64,000 bases of DNA. Origin: Symbiodinium natans (Eukaryota > Sar > Dinophyceae > Suessiales > Symbiodiniaceae). Below, piece after piece: positions 22,884 to 33,622 of this stretch. The number at the start of each line of letters is the position of its first letter. Position 1 is the stretch's first letter. The notes under the pieces are model-generated. The model saw nothing but the letters and a program-made list of their open reading frames with translations, was not told the origin of the DNA and did no database searches. A program made the position numbers and the translations under genes. The DNA is taken from assembly GCA_905221605.1 (NCBI GenBank), contig CAJNDS010002329.1, positions 128,501-192,500 of the forward strand, given 5' to 3'.

Positions 22884-25781
22884 CATGATGGACTTCACCG
22901 TGGATATGCACATCGACTATGTTTCCGGGTTGTCAACAAGGCACCCATACTATGTGACTCTCTTCAGCACTGGAATCACGTCAGTCTCTGAACCTGCAAG
23001 CCCTAACCCCTATGTTGGAAGCTAGGAACACCAACTTCGGGCAAGCTAGGAGCACCAACTTCGGGCAGCGCACAGATGCTGCTGTTGGACCAGACCCAGT
23101 GGCTGAAATCAAGTTCATAGCAGAGCCTTTCAGCATGGTCTTGACCTTGATTCAGTGTCAGATTGCAAAATTACTGTGTTTTTTCAGTGGGAAATCAGAT
23201 CTCACAGGTCTGGCACCACAAGACCTATGCCAGCATGGTTGGCCATAACATGCTGGTCTTCACGATTCATCGCCAGAACGCAATGAGTGCAGATTGCGAA
23301 ATGGGCCATACCAGCATTGCTCCCTGATGCAAAGAGTAGCTAGCCGCTTTAAATCTTGATGGCATTTTGGACATTGAGAGTCTCAGCATCGTGCACAAAT
23401 GCCACTAAGGGGACCAGTGTCCTCAGCGATGAATGGCAGAGGTATGAGCTGCCAGTCAGTTCAGGTGGCCGCGCCATCGCAAAGCTTATGCTGGAGCTGA
23501 AGCACCGTGGGGAACCAGTGGGTCCCAGCAGCAGCCCTGCAGACCCCGACAGCCCCACAGACCAGCAGCCCTTCAGCTCTTCCCCCAGTGCACCAGCAGC
23601 CCCAGATGTCCAGCAGGCCTTGCAATTTGGCCCCAGCCCCAGCCCCAGCCCCAGCCTGGGGCAGCCAGCTATTGGCTGGGATGGCCTGCAGCTGGCTTTG
23701 CGCAGGGGTTATGACATGGGTGTTGCAAAAGCTGACCCGCTGGAGTCGTGGCAGTGGCTCTTCATGGCGCAGAATGCATCCTCGTATGGTGGCGTTCCGT
23801 TCGCTGTCTCCATCCAGGAGATTGCGAAGAAGTGTGACATGGCCAAGTTTTAGTTGAGCTCATGAAAGGTAGTGGCTCGTTCTGATTGACTGTTGAAAAG
23901 CTGAAGACACAATGACCAATTATGATTGCCCCCCCCCCCTTTGCAATCTATCAGGTCAGAGCTCCGTAGACATCTTCCCGAAGTTGGATGTTCGGGTGAT
24001 GCAGACCACCTTGAAGACAACAGACCGGCAGACCTACAGACGAGAAATCGGTGCCGCTTCTGCATTCATAAGAAGTTCATGAAGACCACAATGCACTAAC
24101 TGCCACACCCCCAGATCCCAATTACATCTCACCATGGGGTCCCGCACATGCAGACTCACAGACTCAAACCAATAGCCTGCACCTGTAGACCCCAAAGTGA
24201 AAGTCATGATGTTCCAGTTAAACCATAAAGCCCAGACCTGACAAACTTTCAAGTCCAAGGTCTACTTGAGCAGCTGATGAACAACCCGCAGAAGCAGCAA
24301 CTCCTTCACGCGTGGCTGCACGACACTTCTCATCGATTCAGAAAGGGGCTTCAGGTTTGTATGGTCTGGCAGGGCGTGGGACTGGCTGCTTATTTTGGAT
24401 GTGGCCTTTTCGAAAGGACTCGAGAGCTGTGGTTGAGATTTAGGTGTGGGTTTGAGGGTTTTGTTTTGCTACAACACAGTCAAAACAAACAGCAATCAGC
24501 AGCAGGACTAAGGCAGGTATCAGAGCTTATAGTTAGAGGTGGTGTTCTGTTTTAACGCCTAAGTCAAGCAGCCCAAGGAAATTACCCAGACCAACATTCC
24601 GTGCACAGCAGCCATGCTCTTTGCCTTCCAGGAAGGACGCAGTTTCGCAGAGTGCTCTGTTGGCTACATGTTCCCGAACACCCCTGAGTACCGCCTGTCA
24701 GACCATGCTGCCTGTTTGCAGGACCAGTCCTTTTTCATGTAGAACCAGAAAAAGCTTTTTATAACTTTTTCATTCACACCAAATGGTGGGTCACTTTTTC
24801 TCGTTAAGTCAAGGTGAACGCAGCCATGCTTGTCATTCGAGATGCAATGGTGCTGATTGGCAATTGGACTGGGTTGTCAGTGCAGACCAACAGACCTGCA
24901 GCCGCCCACCAGGATAAAGTTGACGAATAACAAATTATAAAACTGCACATGTCCCTACTCTACCCCCTGAACCTTCAAACATTCAGACCACCCATCACCT
25001 GGCAGGAGACATTGGTTGAGTTCTTGAACGCCCACATGGGGTGGGGTTGGCACAAGCAGGAAGTGCCAATTCTCGCAGATCCAAGTCAGAAGTGGGAGCT
25101 TCAGATGTTTGACAACGACCTCATCCCTGCCTCCATTGCGCACGCCCGCAGGGACGACTTCAGCTTCTCAGCAATTATTATTGCAAACTTTCAGCTATGA
25201 ACAAGATTTGATGTCAAGTTTGTGTTAGGCTGATGTTGTGTCTTCTGCTGAAGGCTGGACAGACCTGTTCGAGCCACTCGAGCAGAAGAGCTTCTGGCTG
25301 GAGATGAATCACCATTTCCTGTGGGTGTTCCATGTGAAGACGAACCAGGCTTGGCGCCCGTCCGACACATCGGACACAGACTTACAGACCAACAGACCCA
25401 CGGTTGGTCCCGGCCCAAGCCCAGGCTTCCCCCCGCACATGGTGCACTTCAAGGTGCTTAGGAAGCAGGAGGAATCTGCGGTTTGGTCGCGGGGGGTCGA
25501 TTCCCGCAAGATCATCTACGGAGACACTCACCTTGACACTAAAATGTTTACTACTTTTCTGTGGAACACAGCAAAAAAAGCCTGCCTCTTATAGGCAGGA
25601 CGAACTAAATCATTTAGGTCCTCCAACTGTGAACTCTTGTGGGTCTTCATCAGCCCAGGCGAAGGAGCCGTTTGTGCCCATTTTTGCAGAGAGGAACGGC
25701 CTAAACCCCAACTGGCTGGTCCGCCGACTCAGCCTCAAATCCAACACCGGCAAGCTTTTCGAGCAGGAATCGTGGATGTGA
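22884..25781 (+). CDS. Orphan multi-exon gene
   Basis: A series of plus-strand exon-like segments with normal protein composition is separated by short non-coding gaps. About 22884-22990 reads VDMHIDYVSGLSTRHPYYVT. About 23185-23320 reads SQVWHHKTYASMVGHNML. About 23400-23853 has LSDEWQRYELPVSSGGRAIA, a Pro/Ser-rich linker, then VPFAVSIQEIAKKCDMAKF. About 23955-24075 reads SVDIFPKLDVRVMQTTLK. About 24260-24350 ends at CAG|GTTTGT. About 24561-24740 reads SFAECSVGYMFPNTPEYRL. Others are 24808-24920, 24949-25200 (EFLNAHMGWGWHKQEVPIL), 25238-25590 and 25650-25781 (PFVPIFAERNGLNPNWLVRR). Octamer arrays in the coding parts at 24.02 and 25.38 kb come as three units (24 bp) and keep the frame. I recognise no domain. 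Boundaries of the gene, and whether it is one gene, are uncertain. Confidence 0.5.
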
Positions 25782-26258
25782 CCAGGCGTGCATTTGGCCA
25801 TTCCGAATTAATAGCTCCACTTTCCTGGGTTGATATTTGGGATGTATCAAGATGTTGTTCTTAGGGTTTAGGCTCAAGGGTATTGGGGTCAGTGATTTGG
25901 ATTTAGGATTCAGGTTTTGGGGAGTTTCCGGCCAGTCAGGCAGATCAGCCAATGGTCTTTGGATCGGATGGCAGTTGCGCGCACAGCAGTGGGTGCCCAG
26001 CGCTTTGCCGTCATGCTGGAGATGATTCTTTTCCAGCAATTGGCAATTCATTACCCTGATTTTGTATCATCCACAACCCATTTTCTCTGATTTCATCTTG
26101 ATGACTGTCATGAATTCATACCTGAGGTCTCATGCTCCCGGGGCCAAAAGTTCCAACCGACCCAAGCTCACCTTGATGAAAGCCTTTTGGATGAATGGTC
26201 TAAAAGCCAACCCTGAGTCCTCTCCCCAGAAGCACATACTAGGCATTATGTGCATATT

Positions 26259-26294
26259 TATGTATATATATATATATATGTATGTATGTATGTA
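26259..26294. repeat. (TA)n/(TATG)n microsatellite
   Basis: A short TA run continues as TATG/GTAT units. Confidence 0.9.
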
Positions 26295-26581
26295 CTGAAA
26301 CCTGGCTCTGGCCCCAACCGAAAGCATGTGGCCCTTAACCTTTGATACCCTAGACACTAGAGCCTAAACCCTAAACCCAAACTCCTAAACCTGTAGCCTG
26401 AACACTTGGCATTATTGCTGAAAGTGAATATAAACCCCAAGCTTGTAAACCTGAACCATCAGTCACCTCTGCACCCATGAGCCTGAACCTTATGTTCTCG
26501 AACAACTAAGTTGAAGTCTGCCTCAATGACAGAAGACGTTCTGCGTCTGGTACGCTTCTGAGCGGCGGTGCTTCCAGCTTC

Positions 26582-26607
26582 CAGACCTGCAGACCTGCAG
26601 ACCTGCA
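26582..26607 (+). repeat. 8-bp CAGACCTG array (3 units)
   Basis: CAGACCTG is repeated three times and followed by CAATG. The last bases (CTGCAATGT) resemble the end of the array at 20504. Confidence 0.9.
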
Positions 26608-27810
26608 ATGTAGTGGCTCGAAAACATGGCAGGATCAGGCTGTTCAAGATTGAAGTTTGTCGCTAGCGTTGCAGGCTGTTGTGCAGGAGTACAAAGGAAG
26701 CTTGTTTCATTTTGCAGTGCAATGCACATGCCCACAAATGACAGCAACAAACAGTCGCTTCACCCAGTGAGTGTGAAAAAAAAGGTGGTCCAAGTTTCTT
26801 GGCTTATTGTGGAACCCAGGATTGTTGGGAAGTTGGTTTATAGTTAGGGCAGTTTAGGCGTTGTGTATTTCAATATACTGGATTCACGGAGTCGGAGAAT
26901 TAGATGAGTTTCAGGTCAGGTGGGAGGGGGTGTGTAGTACATTGTCGATATTTGAAGGTGAATGGTGTTCAAAGGCTGTCGCAATGCTTCAAGATACACT
27001 GACACATGATTGATGTGGTGAGGCCTGGCCAGCACAGGAAGAGGATTGGTCGTGGGTTTGGGATAAACCACCCTGAGTAGGCTGCCCAAACAACCCTAAC
27101 CTCGTGATCTGGATGACCCTGGCCTCTGTAGTGTTTAACCCACACTTTCTCATTCTAACCCACGTTGTCAAATTGAAATAGTGACTCTGAGCCTTGAGTC
27201 CACATCCAGAAAGATGCCGAAAACCAAAGACAAGCCTAAACTCCCTGGCAAACAACCGGAACTTGGAATCATGAACACCTGTGTCTTAAGCCTGTGCCCC
27301 AAGCCTAGTATCCCAAGCATATTGCAAAGTGTTCCCACAGCCCTGACTCTGATCTCGTTCTCCTTGATGCCAAAAACCTGAAAAGAACAAACCGAACATC
27401 CCGAACACCACACACCCCAAAGGGGCCAAACACCCAAGCAACACAAGAAAGACTCAGGTCCTTCTCCAGCCCAGCAGACCAGCAGACCAGGTCTGCATGG
27501 TTTTCAGGCTGGGTCACTTTTGCATTCTAGAGTTTCGGCCTTAGGGTTCTTTCGACACCTCCATGTGTAGGTGGCCTTGACCGCTAACCCTGAACCCGAC
27601 ACCGATTGCCAAACCCCGAAAGTCCAAACCCCAAACTGAATCCTTCTTTTCTGTGGAAGAGTGGAAGAACAAGGAAGCTGCACCCTGCAAGCCTCAAAAC
27701 TGTTCACCAGGATCCCAGGGAGCTTACAGCCAAAACCCTGAAACCTGGGCCAGCTGCCTGGGATCCTGGCATAATCTTGCACTGAGCACCTGCCCAAGGA
27801 GAACTTGAAT

Positions 27811-27814
27811 GGGG

Positions 27815-27847
<33 letters not shown>
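27811..27847. repeat. Poly-G tract
   Basis: A nearly uninterrupted G run of over 30 bases immediately precedes the 93-bp satellite. A shorter poly-G run (46020-46029) precedes the second satellite cluster at 46.06 kb, so it may belong to the repeat unit. Confidence 0.95.
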
Positions 27848-27849
<2 letters not shown>

Positions 27850-27860
27850 GGGCAGTTTGG

Positions 27861-28445
27861 TAAAACAACAGGTTGCGTCTTGACTTTTCTTGTACAAACA
27901 TTTACATGGCCTGTCCAATTGCATGTCTACACTGTTTTCTATAGGAAAAACCAAGTCGCAACCGGTTGCGTCTTGGCTTTTCCTATACAAACATGTACAT
28001 GACCTGGCCAATTACATGTTTCCACTGTCTTCTACAGGAACCACCATGTCACAACTGGTTGCATCTTGGCTTTTCCTATGCAAACATCTACATGACCAGC
28101 CCAATTGCATGTATACACTGTTTTCTATAGGAAAGCCAAGACGCAACCAGTTGTGACTTGGCTTTTCCTGTACCAACATGTACATGACCTGGCCAATTGC
28201 ATTGTATATGGAGCTTTCTATAGGAACATCCAAGTCGCAACCAGTTGCGTCTTAGCTTTTCCTATACAAACATGTACATGACGTGTCCAATTGCATCTAT
28301 CTGATATTTACTCTCGGAAAAGCCAAGACGCAACCGGTTGCGACTTGGCTTTTCCTATATAGAACATGTACATGACCTGAAAAATTCATGTGTATGCTGT
28401 TATCTATGGAAAAAGTGACTTCGCAACCAGTTGTGTCCCGACCTC
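27861..28445 (+). repeat. 93-bp satellite with 40-bp palindrome, cluster 1
   Basis: Palindrome centres (ACCGGT or variants) lie near 27868, 27962, 28055, 28148, 28241, 28334 and 28429, a spacing of 93-95 bp. Around each centre, GGAAAAGCCAAGTCGCAACC faces its near-perfect reverse complement GGTTGCGTCTTGGCTTTTCC. The rest of the unit carries TACAAACATGTACATGACC, CCAATTGCAT and CTGTTTTCTATAGG. Confidence 0.95.
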
Positions 28446-28838
28446 AGCACTAGCCCTCACCTCTGAGTCTGAAACCTCAAGACCCTGCAAAACCACATGT
28501 GCACACCCACAGACCCCAAAACACCTGAAGAAGTTGACATTGCATGTCAACTTCTTAACACCAACCCCCCACCCTGCCCCAAACCTGGTGCCCCCAAACC
28601 CTAAAATGGCATAGGCGATTCACCCAGCTATAATCTGATGAAGAGGATTCATGGCTTCTGCGTTTAGTGTCTGGGGTTGGGTCTAGGGTTTCCCAAGAGC
28701 CAAGCGTCAGGCCAGCTGACTTCGAAGCCACAGGCCGGCTTCGAGGTGCTAAGGAAGAGGGGATTCAGTAAACCTGACTCATCTCAGAGCCTTTCAGGGT
28801 TTAGGGGTGGGCTTAGGCTATTAGGGAAAAGTAGGAAA

Positions 28839-28947
28839 GCTCTGGGACAGAGCAGAATAAAAGAAACAAAGCTCTGGGACAGAGCACAACAAAAAGAAAG
28901 CTCTGGGACAGAGCAGAAGTCTCCCAAAGAAAGCTCTGGGACAGAGC
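28839..28947 (+). repeat. Array of 15-bp palindrome GCTCTGGGACAGAGC, second locus
   Basis: Copies start at 28839, 28871, 28900 and 28933. The tail CAGGAGTATCAAAGCT is shared with the array at 18.16 kb, so the two arrays are homologous and not merely similar in motif. Confidence 0.95.
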
Positions 28948-28979
28948 AGGAGTATCAAAGCTCTGGAGTTCTTTCTGGT

Positions 28980-31900
28980 TCATGCCAAAATCCTAAACCC
29001 TAAGCCCGAAACCTCAACCACCCTCACGTCAGGCCCGATTTGAAGAACTTCAACAGCAGGCAGACTGATGTGGGACTTGGGTTAGGTCTAGGGTGGGTTT
29101 AGGGATGTCGGGGTTGGATTTTGGGCCGTAGTATTCACCAAGACTCTGGCCCTGTTGTTGGGTTGGGTCTTCACTGTAATGTGATTAGGGTTCGGGCCCT
29201 AGTGTGTTTTGTTTCTTGGCTAGGATTGGATGAGAAACTGGGCCCCTTTGATCCCTTTCCTTGTGCTGTCGGTTTGGGTATTTAGGTTTAGGGCTTAGGG
29301 TTGACAACAGGAGGGTGACTTTGAGGTAGGCTGCCAAAGCAAGGGATTCAGGGTTCTTGCAAATGCCACAAAGTCCCACTTAGTAGGCTTAGTGGTGGGT
29401 GTTGGGGGGAAGGCTCAGACTGTGGTTCCTGACAGGAAAGTTGCCAGGTGGTTTGAAGGTGAATTAGTGGGTGACTTTGGTCGTAAAGCTACTGTTCCCT
29501 GTCCTCCTTCTCTGCATGGTTTTTGTTGAAGACGCCCCAGGGCAAGTGGGAGCAGTAAGTCATATGTATCCCCTGATCGCTTATAGCTTCAACATGAAGT
29601 AGTAGGACGACCTGTCTCCTCGCCGATAGCGTGGATGCATCTGGAAGGATTCAACAAACGGCTACTACACCAAGACTTGGATACGACATGGTTGCAGCAT
29701 GCTGATGATTTAGGAAGACTAGGATGGTGCCATGACCACATTTGCACGTCGCTGTCCTGCTTCACACATGTGCAGCTCTACTCAGCACTGAATGTTATCT
29801 TGGAGCCACAACACTCTTAGAGATCTCATACCAGTACTGGCCCTGCTGCACATCATGATCTCTTCTGCGCCATTCCATGTGTGAGACGATACTATATCAC
29901 CATCTCATTCTTATGGTGGTTGCACACCGGCTAGCGCGCAAAGTTTTGTGTAGGGGTTCGGCTGTGAAAGGTGTGGATGGTCTGCTGGTCTAAATTGATG
30001 TTGTAGTCTGTGCTGTTCAAAGTACATCGGTTCAGCTGTGCTTTTTTTCATGGAGCCGGGGCCTGTGCTGACTACATGAAAAGGTTCATTGCAATGTGTC
30101 TTTCAGAATCGCAGGAAGCTTGCAGTCGATGATGTCCTTCATGGTCTTGCATTCCTGATCATTTATGACCTCAGCAATAGCAGCGTGTATCTTCATGCCT
30201 TGGACTTCTAGCATGCTTTGCTTGCTCCAACTGCCTGGCCCTGCACTTGTGTCACTTTTTCTTTGCCCTTTCTTTGGAGGTTTTCATGAAAATATCTAAT
30301 TAGACACCTTCCCTCACACTGAGCAAGCAGCTCTGAGTTTGGACCGAAAATTACAATTCTAGAATGCTTCAACAAGTGTTTCCATGCAGCATGTCTTTCT
30401 TTGTCTGAGATTCTAGAGGGCTGCCCAAAGCAAAGCCGACAGTGTCTAAGCTTTCAGTTTCAGGTTTCGGTTTTAGGGTTTACAGTCTGGATGCAAAAAA
30501 AAAGGGTTTACAGTTTATAGGTGGAGTGCAATGTTAGATTACATTGGGGGCAAGGGTAACAATGAGTTCTCTGCAGGCTTGCCTCGTTCTCGAGGACTGT
30601 GCTTCTGTTGCCTGGAGCTCGGGTTGCCAGCCCAAGAGCAAGGGTGCAGGCTGAACCACATTTAGGGTTTAGGGTTGGGCAAGGTTAGGGTGGAGTTTCC
30701 ATCATGGCAGCGCTAGTTCTGAGATTGGATGGCACCCTTTTCAGGTGTTTGGCTTCAGGTTCAGAGGTCAAGTCTATGAGGGTTCATCAGAGTTTAGGAA
30801 GTTAGTGCGTTGACCCCAGCACTGCTCTGGCGGGCAGGAGTTGAAGTGTGTCAAGTCGATCGTGCTTTGGGGCTCAAGCTCTACCTTACCGCGACAGGGT
30901 GTTCTTCGACACCCTACTATATTGTGGGTCCGACAGACTGACCTGCTGACACAGGCCTGGACGTTTTGCCATGTGAACTTACGAGCTGAGACATAGCTAT
31001 GGCAATTCCATATCTCTAGATCTTCATCCCCACACCCAAAACCCAGAAGCAACACTGTGATCTCAGTCCTCGAGCCTTCGAGCTGCGACCCTACAGACCT
31101 GAAAGAACCCCTAAGCCCTCAACACACCACGTGAAACCCTAAACCCTGCAACGCTTACTTCCACCTGACAATGTAGTAGCCTTTGATGTTTAAACTCAAG
31201 TCTGAAATATACTACTTTGCAGAACACAATGATTTTCAGACCCTCAGAATATCACTTACCTCAGATCTTAAACTCTGAGCCCTGAATCCCTGAGCCACAG
31301 GCCCCCACCCCCCAAGACATGCAGGCCCAGGACTTTCTCGCACAGACCAGCAGACCTGCAGCCTCGCCCAGCTTGAAAATCACCAGGCCGACCAATGTTC
31401 AGCCCTTGTCATGTTTGGGGTAAAGATGATGGATAAATTGTGTGGCAAGCTCTGCAAGACTAGCTCGCTATCAGACCAATTTCCATCAGCTGTGTCATCT
31501 TTCAAGAAAAGCAACATCCAGGAAAGTGGAAGTGTGGTCCACAGACTAGAAGTCGAATCGGGGATTCATCAAAAGACACTGTGCCCTGCTGCTCTTTCAG
31601 TGCACCACTACAACAGTAACAAGTATCAAATGAGGGGTCTTATCGCAGTTTACAAGGTAAGGGTGTACAGCTTAGGCATCAGGATTTTTTTGTTTATTCT
31701 TAGTCTTGTAGGTTTTACAGGGTCTGTTTTTTCAAAGAAAGAACTTACCAACTACTTACTAGACAACATCTTGACAAATGGTCTTGAATCAACTGGAGGG
31801 AGGTCTTCTATATGGGGTTGAGGTTTGGATGGGGTTTGGGTTTCCAAGAATCCAGGGTTGGGGGCTCATGATGTGGTTTGTTGTTTTCTGGCCAGAACTT

Positions 31901-32010
31901 CACAGCTCAGATGCCAAATGAGGGTCTATGATTCGACCTACAGACAAAGTCCCTAAACCCTTAGACTGTTCATGTGCTGCGAAAAAGGCATCATGGTGGG
32001 CCTTTTCCGG
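28980..32010. other. Mostly non-coding, TTTAGGG-derived filler
   Basis: Apart from one weak candidate at 31.4-31.8 kb, I found no supported exon here. The sequence holds many degenerate TTTAGGG or CCCTAAA pieces and short octamer arrays (31337-31361). Confidence 0.45.
31411..31821 (+). CDS. Possible two-exon coding segment, unidentified
   Basis: An open segment ending in an AAG|GTAAGG donor near 31657 is followed, after a pyrimidine-rich stretch and AAAG near 31737, by KELTNYLLDNILTNGLE. The composition is plausible for coding sequence, and the donor is a strong GT site. No family is recognised, and an in-frame read-through also exists, so this could be chance. Confidence 0.25.
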   Translation: MFGVKMMDKLCGKLCKTSSLSDQFPSAVSSFKKSNIQESGSVVHRLEVESGIHQKTLCPAALSVHHYNSNKYQMRGLIAVYKVRVYSLGIRIFLFILSLVGFTGSVFSKKELTNYLLDNILTNGLESTGGRSSIWG

Positions 32011-32137
32011 TTTAGGGTTTAGGGTTTAGTGTTTAGGGTTTAGGGCCTAAACCCTAAACCCTAAACCCTAAACCCTAAACCCTAAACCCTAAACCCTAAA
32101 CCCTAAACCCTAAACCCTAAACCCTAAACCCTAAACC
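32011..32137. repeat. Head-to-head telomere-type array
   Basis: Five TTTAGGG units (32011-32045, one as TTTAGTG) abut about twelve CCCTAAA units (32046-32137) at the junction TTTAGGGCCTAAACC. The arrangement G-strand then C-strand is what end-to-end joining of two chromosome ends would leave. It could also form by inverted duplication of an interstitial array. Confidence 0.97.
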
Positions 32138-32482
32138 AGGCTCTCAAGCCCGAAAGCCGGGCCCGGGCAGAGCCGAAACCACCAGAGGGCAGGCCCAAAG
32201 GTCGACAGGGGGGGGGTCAAAAACGGGCCTCCGAGCGATCGGGAAACTAGCGCTAGTTTCCCGATCTGGTTAGGGCCCCAAACTGCTTCCCGATCTCTCG
32301 GAGGTCACAAATGGGCCTCCGAGAGATCGGGAAGCAGTTTGGGGCCCCAACCAGATCGGGAAACTCGCGCTAGTTTCCCGATCGCTCGGAGGCCCGTTTT
32401 TGACCCCCCCCTGTCGACCTTTGGGCCTGCCCTCTGATATTTTCGGCTCTGCCCGGGCCCGGCTTTCGGAGCTTGAAAGCCT
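32138..32482. repeat. ~345-bp nested inverted repeat (foldback)
   Basis: The outer arms pair from AGGCTCTCAAGCCCGAAAGC at 32138 with its reverse complement ending at 32482; the centre is near 32310 in TCACAAATGGG. Each arm contains its own smaller palindrome, GATCGGGAAACT..AGTTTCCCGATC, at about 32238-32267 and 32354-32383. The left arm directly abuts the telomere-type array. No ORF of significance. Confidence 0.95.
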
Positions 32483-32539
32483 TAAGGTTTTTAGGTTTCC
32501 GTGGAGCCTCAAGGGTGGGGTTTCTTCGGTTTGGGGTTG

Positions 32540-32813
32540 TAGGGCTGTAGGGCTGTAGGGCTGTAGGGCTGTAGGGCTGTAGGGCTGTAGGGCTGTAGGG
32601 TTTAGGGTTCAGGGTTTAGGGTTTGGAGTTTAGGGTTTTTTTTGGCCACCCGCTTAGCTGACCTCTCGGCCACTCTGGGTTTAGGGTTTTTTTGCCACCC
32701 GACTAGCCACGGCAATGCGGGGTGCAAGGGTTTAGGGTTTGGGGTTTCGGGTTTAGGGTTGAGGGTTTAGGGATTAGGGTTTAGGGCTGTAAGGCTGTAG
32801 GGCTGTAGGGCTG
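32540..32813 (-). repeat. TAGGGCTG octamer arrays beside TTTAGGG motifs
   Basis: Seven TAGGGCTG units (32540-32595) run directly into TAGGGTTTAGGG. A second array of four units lies at 32782-32813. TAGGGCTG is the reverse complement of CAGCCCTA, so this is the CAGCCCNN octamer in the opposite orientation. Confidence 0.95.
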
Positions 32814-32940
32814 TGGCGGCAGGCAGCACCTGTGGAGAAGCAGCTCGCCTGCGAGGCTTGGTTGCTTCCTGAAACCCTAGACCCTCAACCTTAAACAGAC
32901 AAACCATGACCTAGACTGCTTTTCTGGACCCTCCCTTTTC

Positions 32941-33543
32941 ATGGCACCGACTCAACCTCAATACTACCATGACAGGATGTTCTCCGGTTTGCTGGCGATC
33001 GATGAGAGTCTGCCCCCAGAGTGCAAGCCTGTAGGAAAGCAACATCGCACCCATTTCAAAAATGTCAAACGAAGAAGTATACATAATCCGAAGGTGTTTT
33101 GGAAGGGTGTGCGACAAGCAAATCATGCAACTGCACAATGCAGAGATTCCAGAACTGAGTCACAGCTTTCACAGCTTTGGCACCCAGCCTCTGCAGACCC
33201 AGTTCCTGCAGACATTCCAGACTCACAGACCTCAGAGGAAGAGCTTAATTCAGACTCTTTGTGCGGCAGCTTTTTAAGTCTAACTGAGATAGCAGAGCTG
33301 ACTTATGGAAAGCCGCCAATTCAACAGAGACGATTGCATATGCAAATTCGTCGTAATTGCAGATGGTCACTAGAATGCATTAATTCTGAGTGGAAGCAGC
33401 ATCCTGTTCATTCCATGCTTGAGGAACGGAGAAAAGTTCGCACAGAACAATTCCAAGCCCGCTGTCAGGCAGCCCAAAAACAAAGGCTGGCCAGAATCCA
33501 GGCCAAGAAGCATGCACGGGAGCTGCAACTGAAGCAGAATTGA
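32941..33543 (+). CDS. Orphan basic protein, possible frame break
   Basis: The plus-strand frame ending at the TGA at 33541-33543 has a convincing C-terminal half, with SLTEIAELTYGKPPIQQRR and a basic, probably helical tail, RIQAKKHARELQLKQN. For the N-terminal half another frame (from 33062, with NEEVYIIRRCFGRVCDKQIM) looks more protein-like. The change between the two frames falls in a degenerate octamer cluster at about 33185-33235 and is the change expected from gaining one 8-bp unit. It could instead be an intron. No family is recognised. It lies just upstream of the DUF7869 gene and may be co-oriented cargo or its first exon. Confidence 0.4.
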   Translation: MAPTQPQYYHDRMFSGLLAIDESLPPECKPVGKQHRTHFKNVKRRSIHNPKVFWKGVRQANHATAQCRDSRTESQLSQLWHPASADPVPADIPDSQTSEEELNSDSLCGSFLSLTEIAELTYGKPPIQQRRLHMQIRRNCRWSLECINSEWKQHPVHSMLEERRKVRTEQFQARCQAAQKQRLARIQAKKHARELQLKQN

Positions 33544-33622
33544 AAACAAAAGTCCGCCTGCTTTGTCATTGCAGCTTTGCAAGTGAAAGGCATGTTTGCA
33601 CGTGTCTGCATGAATCGGCAGC

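Noticed and set aside
32270-32512. 80-codon minus-strand frame in the palindrome
   Set aside because: It is a by-product of the inverted repeat, with no independent coding evidence.
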